From NCBI GenBank assembly GCA_900752785.1, contig CAADWP010000044.1, positions 1 to 6,173 on the forward strand: 6,173 bases of DNA. The letters are read 5' to 3'. Position numbers and translations under genes: made by a program. This stretch comes from an uncultured Ruminococcus sp. (GTDB lineage Bacteria; Bacillota; Clostridia; Oscillospirales; Ruminococcaceae). Shown piece by piece: positions 4,336 to 6,173 of the stretch (the first letter of the stretch is position 1; each line of letters begins with the position of its first letter). The notes under the pieces are model-generated. The model was not told the DNA's origin, made no database searches, and worked only from the letters and a program-made list of their open reading frames with translations.

Positions 4336-4580
4336 TAGTTTAAGAAAGTAATCTTATCTGCAATAAGTCTTAATCCATTTTTGCTTCCAATTAAATGACC
4401 TTTTACTCCAATTATACTGCCAACTCTGATAAATTGTTTAAGATTTTCATACATACTATTTGTTACTCGAAAAGAAATTTCGTTAGCATCATTATTAGTT
4501 AATCTAATCTTAGATACAAACATATCTTCTTTTTGAATAAAGTCTTTTACTAAACGACCTATTAATACTACTTGATTCAT
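4335..4580 (-). CDS. short single-stranded DNA-binding (SSB-like) OB-fold protein, 81 aa
   Basis: The N-terminus MNQVVLIGRLVKD is the characteristic start of bacterial SSB OB-folds. It is followed by SKIRLTNNDANEISFRVTN and by IRVGSIIGVKGHLIGSKNGLRLIADKITFLN, matching the strand order seen in SSB and PriB (GxxxxVKGxL, then a final strand). At 81 aa it is shorter than a typical ~105-aa OB domain and has neither the glycine-rich linker nor the acidic C-terminal tip that recruits partners. ATG 4578-4580 is preceded by an AAGGAAAGTGAG ribosome site. A near-consensus promoter sits 37 nt upstream. It is the first gene of a two-gene operon with the winged-helix protein. Role in phage replication or recombination is inferred. 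Confidence 0.8.
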   Translation of the reverse strand: MNQVVLIGRLVKDFIQKEDMFVSKIRLTNNDANEISFRVTNSMYENLKQFIRVGSIIGVKGHLIGSKNGLRLIADKITFLN

Positions 4581-4616
4581 AATCTCACTTTCCTTTCTTT
4601 TTTATTTTACAATATA

Positions 4617-4646
4617 ATTATATAATACTTTTCTATTTAAAGTCAA
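4617..4646 (-). promoter_or_regulatory. sigma70/sigmaA-type promoter for the SSB-like operon
   Basis: On the minus strand, TTGACT (4641-4646) is separated by 18 nt from a perfect TATAAT (4617-4622). It lies between tRNA-Leu(UAG) and the SSB-like gene, and gives a leader of roughly 30 nt. It could also feed the large structured RNA and tRNA-Asp downstream. Confidence 0.8.
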
Positions 4647-4664
4647 GTATTTTTTTTAAAATTT

Positions 4665-4750
4665 TGGTAGGGGATGAGGGACTTGAACCCTCACGCTTCT
4701 GAAGCAACAGTTTCTAAGACTGTCTCGGCTACCAATTACGACAATCCCCT
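4665..4750 (-). tRNA. tRNA-Leu(UAG), CUA codon
   Basis: An 86-nt class II tRNA. AGGGGAT (4744-4750) pairs perfectly with ATCCCCT (4669-4675), with A73 and encoded CCA. The anticodon stem ACAGT/ACTGT encloses CTTAGAA, anticodon TAG. The variable arm has a GCTTC/GAAGC stem. The T-loop is TTCAAGT. Only 3 nt separate it from the stop of the 73-aa CDS upstream. Confidence 0.95.
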
Positions 4751-4753
4751 ATA

Positions 4754-4975
4754 TTAATCTATTGGTTCTCCAAGGATATTATCACGTTCGCCTTTTCCAT
4801 TTACATATATAACTTCCTTATCATCACATTCAATAGCTTTTCGAGCATAAGATACTAATTCATCTATTAGACCTTTTAGACTATCTACAGTATTAAAACC
4901 ATCATAATCAAAACCTAAATTTATAATAAGCTGACAATATTTGTCCTTTATTTTTATCTGTCTTTCTAAATCCAT
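4754..4975 (-). CDS. hypothetical protein, 73 aa
   Basis: Unrecognised. ATG 4973-4975 is chosen over an upstream ATG that would lie inside tRNA-Ser, because AAAGGAG sits 9 nt before it. The protein opens with a charged helix-like stretch (MDLERQIKIKDKYCQLIINL), continues GFDYDGFNTVDSLKGLIDELVSYARKAIE, and ends in a short polar tail. It is acidic, probably all-alpha apart from a VIYVNG strand, with no membrane segment or catalytic motif. The gene is wedged between two tRNAs (27 nt after tRNA-Ser(UGA), 3 nt before tRNA-Leu), so its mRNA should be released by tRNA processing. Confidence 0.75.
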   Translation of the reverse strand: MDLERQIKIKDKYCQLIINLGFDYDGFNTVDSLKGLIDELVSYARKAIECDDKEVIYVNGKGERDNILGEPID

Positions 4976-5002
4976 TAGTATCAACTCCTTTAAATTAAAA
5001 CA

Positions 5003-5087
5003 TGGCGCCGTGCACAGGATTCGAACCTGCAAATCGTTTCCGATCAACGGTTTTCAAGACCGCTTCCTCACCGCCCGGACACACGGC
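5003..5087 (-). tRNA. tRNA-Ser(UGA), UCA codon
   Basis: An 85-nt class II tRNA. GCCGTGT (5081-5087) pairs with GCACGGC (5007-5013, one G-U), with G73 (typical of Ser) and encoded CCA. The anticodon stem GCGGT/ACCGT encloses CTTGAAA, anticodon TGA. The variable arm is ATCG-GAAA-CGAT. The T-loop is TTCGAAT. Confidence 0.95.
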
Positions 5088-5093
5088 ATAATA

Positions 5094-5180
5094 AGTTCAG
5101 CCACTTTCTTTTATGTGATAGTGGGAAATATCCAGAGGATTGTGCGATTCCTCCTAACTTTCAAGAACTTCTTTGAACAG
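5094..5180 (-). ncRNA. small structured spacer RNA between tRNA-like element and tRNA-Ser(UGA)
   Basis: GTTCA/TGAAC pair at the two ends (about 5174-5178 with 5095-5099), enclosing three arms. These are an imperfect TTCAAGAAC/TTCTTTGAA hairpin, a GAGGA/TCCTC hairpin with a 9-nt loop, and a CCACT/AGTGG hairpin (5101-5105/5120-5124). The last arm's loop carries the CACATAAAAGA motif found twice in the large RNA. It has no T-loop or CCA, so it is not a tRNA. Confidence 0.45.
5107..5117 (-). repeat. CACATAAAAGA loop motif, copy 3
   Basis: The same 11 nt as in the large RNA, again at a hairpin tip (CCACT/AGTGG with an inner TC/GA pair), about 1.4 kb from the other copies. Confidence 0.7.
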
Positions 5181-5246
5181 ATGTCGGCAGAGAGAATCGA
5201 ACTCTCTACAGTATACTTTAAAGCTTAGCATCCAGCTAACCGACAT
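5181..5246 (-). other. tRNA-like element lacking an anticodon arm
   Basis: An 8-bp closing stem (5239-5246 with 5181-5188), a hairpin TTAGC-TGGAT-GCTAA in the D-arm position and a canonical T-arm (GAGAG-TTCGATT-CTCTC) are present. Only 18 nt join the D-like and T-arms, and no 5-bp/7-nt anticodon arm can be folded from them. The 3' end is ATCT instead of NCCA. It sits 7 nt after tRNA-Lys in the array. It may be the remnant of a deleted tRNA; the linker contains ACTGTA, recalling a Tyr(GUA) anticodon loop. A functional tRNA mimic is less likely but not excluded. Confidence 0.55.
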
Positions 5247-5253
5247 AATAATC

Positions 5254-5329
5254 TGGTGTCCCCTACAGGATTTGAACCTGTGACCCTTTGATTAAAAGTC
5301 AAATGCTCTACCTACTGAGCTAAGAGGAC
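5254..5329 (-). tRNA. tRNA-Lys(UUU), AAA codon
   Basis: A 76-nt cloverleaf. GTCCTCT (5323-5329) pairs with AGGGGAC (5258-5264, one G-U), with A73 and CCA. The D-arm TAGCTCAGTAGGTAGAGCA is textbook. The anticodon stem TTTGA/TCAAA encloses CTTTTAA, anticodon TTT. The T-loop is TTCAAAT. Confidence 0.96.
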
Positions 5330-5330
5330 A

Positions 5331-5422
5331 TGGCGTTCACGGAAGGCTCTGCCCCTTCGCACCGATTACTCGATCTAACACATTAGCAGTGTGTCCCCTT
5401 CAACTGACTTGGGTACGTGAAC
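5331..5422 (-). tRNA. tRNA-Ser(GCU), AGC/AGU codons, with non-canonical T-loop
   Basis: A 92-nt class II tRNA. GTTCACG (5416-5422) pairs perfectly with CGTGAAC (5335-5341), with G73 and encoded CCA. The D-stem is CCC/GGG. The anticodon stem ACACA/TGTGT encloses CTGCTAA, anticodon GCT. The long variable arm, TAGATCGAGTAATCGGTGC, resembles Bacillota Ser(GCU). The T-stem GAAGG/CCTTC is intact, but its loop is GGCAGAG instead of TTCRANY. The D-loop (AAGTCAGTTGAA) lacks the usual G18-G19 pair. A standard tRNA finder could miss or down-score it. It lies 1 nt from tRNA-Lys and 4 nt from the upstream CDS stop. Confidence 0.85.
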
Positions 5423-5426
5423 ATTT

Positions 5427-5825
5427 TTAATACCATAGATGAGAGAAATATTTAATAAACAATCTCATTCCATAGTTTATTTGTTTTTGTCTATTTTTGC
5501 TTCTTGCTTTTCTTTCTTGTTCAGAAACAATTATATCCCTATCTTCGTGGACACAATATAACTTAAATGCTTTTATCATCTTATTTAAGATATCTTTCCA
5601 TTGTTCTTCTGTCATATAACTTGGGTGTCCATATAAACAATTATCTTGAAAATATCTTAAACGTCCGTAGATATATACCGCTAAAGAGAAATCAAGACTG
5701 AAAAACTCGATTCCACTAAAACCTTCTTCATCGGGAATATTTCTATCACAAATATCTTCATATCCCTCAAATGGAAAATCTGTTGGTTCTAAACCTAATT
5801 CTTTATAATAATGTGTATATTTCAT
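5427..5825 (-). CDS. hypothetical protein, 132 aa
   Basis: Function unknown. ATG 5823-5825 is used; a GTG four codons upstream is in frame, and AAAGTGGGTG just ahead of the ATG is the only ribosome-site-like sequence. The protein has an acidic N-terminal half (PTDFPFEGYEDICDRNIPDE), a hydrophobic core segment (FFSLDFSLAVYIYGRLRYFQ, residues about 42-61), then YMTEEQWKDILNKMIKAFKLY and a basic tail (RKARSKNRQKQ). The TEEQWxxILxxMIxAF pattern recalls a common small-phage-protein family of unknown role. It ends 4 nt before tRNA-Ser(GCU), and its leader contains the predicted kissing-loop pair. Confidence 0.78.
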   Translation of the reverse strand: MKYTHYYKELGLEPTDFPFEGYEDICDRNIPDEEGFSGIEFFSLDFSLAVYIYGRLRYFQDNCLYGHPSYMTEEQWKDILNKMIKAFKLYCVHEDRDIIVSEQERKARSKNRQKQINYGMRLFIKYFSHLWY

Positions 5826-5861
5826 TTTTACACCCACTTTCTTAAAATGTATAGACTAGAA

Positions 5862-5988
5862 ATATAAGAATCTTCGCCTGTAAGCCCCATTATTCTTATA
5901 TGTGGTAATGCTTTGTACTCCATTTTAAACAAAACCCAATTCTAATCTAATAGATACGCTATTGCTTACAGACTTGGAGTTGCGTATC
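5862..5988 (-). ncRNA. two-hairpin kissing-loop RNA element upstream of the 132-aa CDS
   Basis: Hairpin 1 has a perfect 7-bp stem, GATACGC/GCGTATC (5982-5988 with 5953-5959). Hairpin 2 has a perfect 10-bp stem (5892-5901 with 5862-5871). The loop of hairpin 1 contains CTGTAAGC (5964-5971), and the 20-nt loop of hairpin 2 contains its exact complement GCTTACAG (5878-5885), so an 8-bp loop-loop helix is possible. The element occupies the gap between tRNA-Phe and the 132-aa CDS, ending about 36 nt before that start codon. It could be a cis-regulatory leader or a free RNA. Confidence 0.6.
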
Positions 5989-6004
5989 CAAATAATAATC
6001 TCAA

Positions 6005-6080
6005 TGGTGGCTACGCAAGGATTTGCACCTCAGACACCAAGATTTTCAGTCTTGTGCTCTACTACCTGAGCTACATAGCC
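6005..6080 (-). tRNA. tRNA-Phe(GAA), UUC/UUU codons
   Basis: A 76-nt cloverleaf. GGCTATG (6074-6080) pairs with CGTAGCC (6009-6015, one G-U), with A73 and CCA. The D-arm is TAGCTCAGGTAGTAGAGCA. The anticodon stem CAAGA/TCTTG encloses CTGAAAA, anticodon GAA. The T-loop reads TGCAAAT, so position 55 is G instead of U, and the T-stem holds two G-U pairs. Confidence 0.93.
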
Positions 6081-6084
6081 ATAT

Positions 6085-6138
6085 TGGTGGGCGAGGCGAG
6101 ACTTGAACTCGCACGCTTTTTTACAAGCACGGGATTTT
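6085..6138 (-). tRNA. 3' exon of an intron-split tRNA, probably tRNA-Leu(UAA)
   Basis: The 3' half of a class II tRNA is complete: AAAA then TCCCG (anticodon loop and stem 3' side), a variable arm GCTTGTAAAAAAGC, T-arm GCGAG-TTCAAGT-CTCGC, acceptor CTCGCCC, A73, CCA. The matching 5' half (GGGCGAG...) is absent; the sequence upstream instead resembles the end of the tRNA-Asp intron. With a 5' exon ending in CTT, the loop would be CTTAAAA, anticodon UAA, with the intron between U34 and A35, the site used by the cyanobacterial tRNA-Leu(UAA) intron. Tyr(GUA) is a weaker alternative; the variable arm and T-loop favour Leu. Confidence 0.75.
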
Positions 6139-6173
6139 CTTACTACTCTATGTCTCCATAGCCATTGTATTAC
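6139..6173 (-). mobile_element. 3' end of a second group I intron (partial)
   Basis: The visible 35 nt end in AGTAAG with terminal G at 6139. They contain a P9-like hairpin CTATG-GAGA-CATAG (GNRA loop, 6148-6161) preceded by ATGGC. The tRNA-Asp intron ends in the same way: ATGGC, a GNRA-capped P9, GTAG-rich linker, TAAAG. The catalytic core would lie beyond the right edge. Confidence 0.7.

Noticed and set aside
4976..5047. N-terminal extension of the 73-aa protein to an ATG inside tRNA-Ser
   Set aside because: It would encode tRNA sequence; the internal ATG has a good AAAGGAG at the right distance.
4941..5228. Plus-strand 95-aa frame
   Set aside because: It runs through tRNA-Ser(UGA), the spacer RNA and the tRNA-like element; chance frame.

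Overview
The window looks like part of a large, AT-rich bacteriophage genome, or a phage-derived element, infecting a Bacillota-like host. Every credible gene is on the minus strand. Proteins are small and closely packed, Shine-Dalgarno (SD) sequences are often close to AAGGAGG, and tRNA genes encode their own CCA ends. The tRNA anticodons mostly read A- or U-ending codons. No structural or replication hallmark gene is visible, so the phage assignment rests on this architecture. Transcription runs from high to low coordinates.

Right part (6173-4590): the 3' half of an apparently intron-split tRNA-Leu(UAA) is cut by the window edge. It is followed by tRNA-Phe, an RNA segment with two hairpins whose loops can kiss over 8 bp, an unknown CDS, tRNA-Ser(GCU) with an abnormal T-loop, tRNA-Lys, a tRNA-like fold with no anticodon arm, a small structured spacer, tRNA-Ser(UGA), an unknown 73-aa CDS and tRNA-Leu(UAG). 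A near-consensus promoter at 4617-4646 then drives a short SSB-like OB-fold gene and a winged-helix-like gene that overlap as TAATG.

Middle (4044-1915): about 590 nt without a credible gene but full of stems (candidate large structured RNA) comes first. Next is tRNA-Asp(GUC), split in its anticodon loop by a 617-nt group I intron that carries a PD-(D/E)XK endonuclease gene. The intron's P7-P3-P8 core lies inside and directly after the 3' end of the nuclease ORF. Then come tRNA-Gly, tRNA-Glu and tRNA-Trp, separated by two further highly structured spacers.

Left part (1906-1): tRNA-Gln, a small zinc-finger protein, an overlapping unknown protein and a tmRNA gene whose 5' end overlaps that CDS. 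The tmRNA has pseudoknots and a 21-residue tag ORF ending in LA-UAG. An intrinsic terminator follows it. Then comes a three-gene operon: a coiled-coil protein, an unknown protein and the start of a HAD-family phosphatase.

Together this is a translation module: codon-matched tRNAs plus a ribosome-rescue RNA, invaded by self-splicing introns and interleaved with structured RNAs. The most unusual points are the intron-split tRNAs, the tmRNA, the GGCRG T-loops shared by tRNA-Ser(GCU) and tmRNA, and the large RNA with a recurring hairpin loop.
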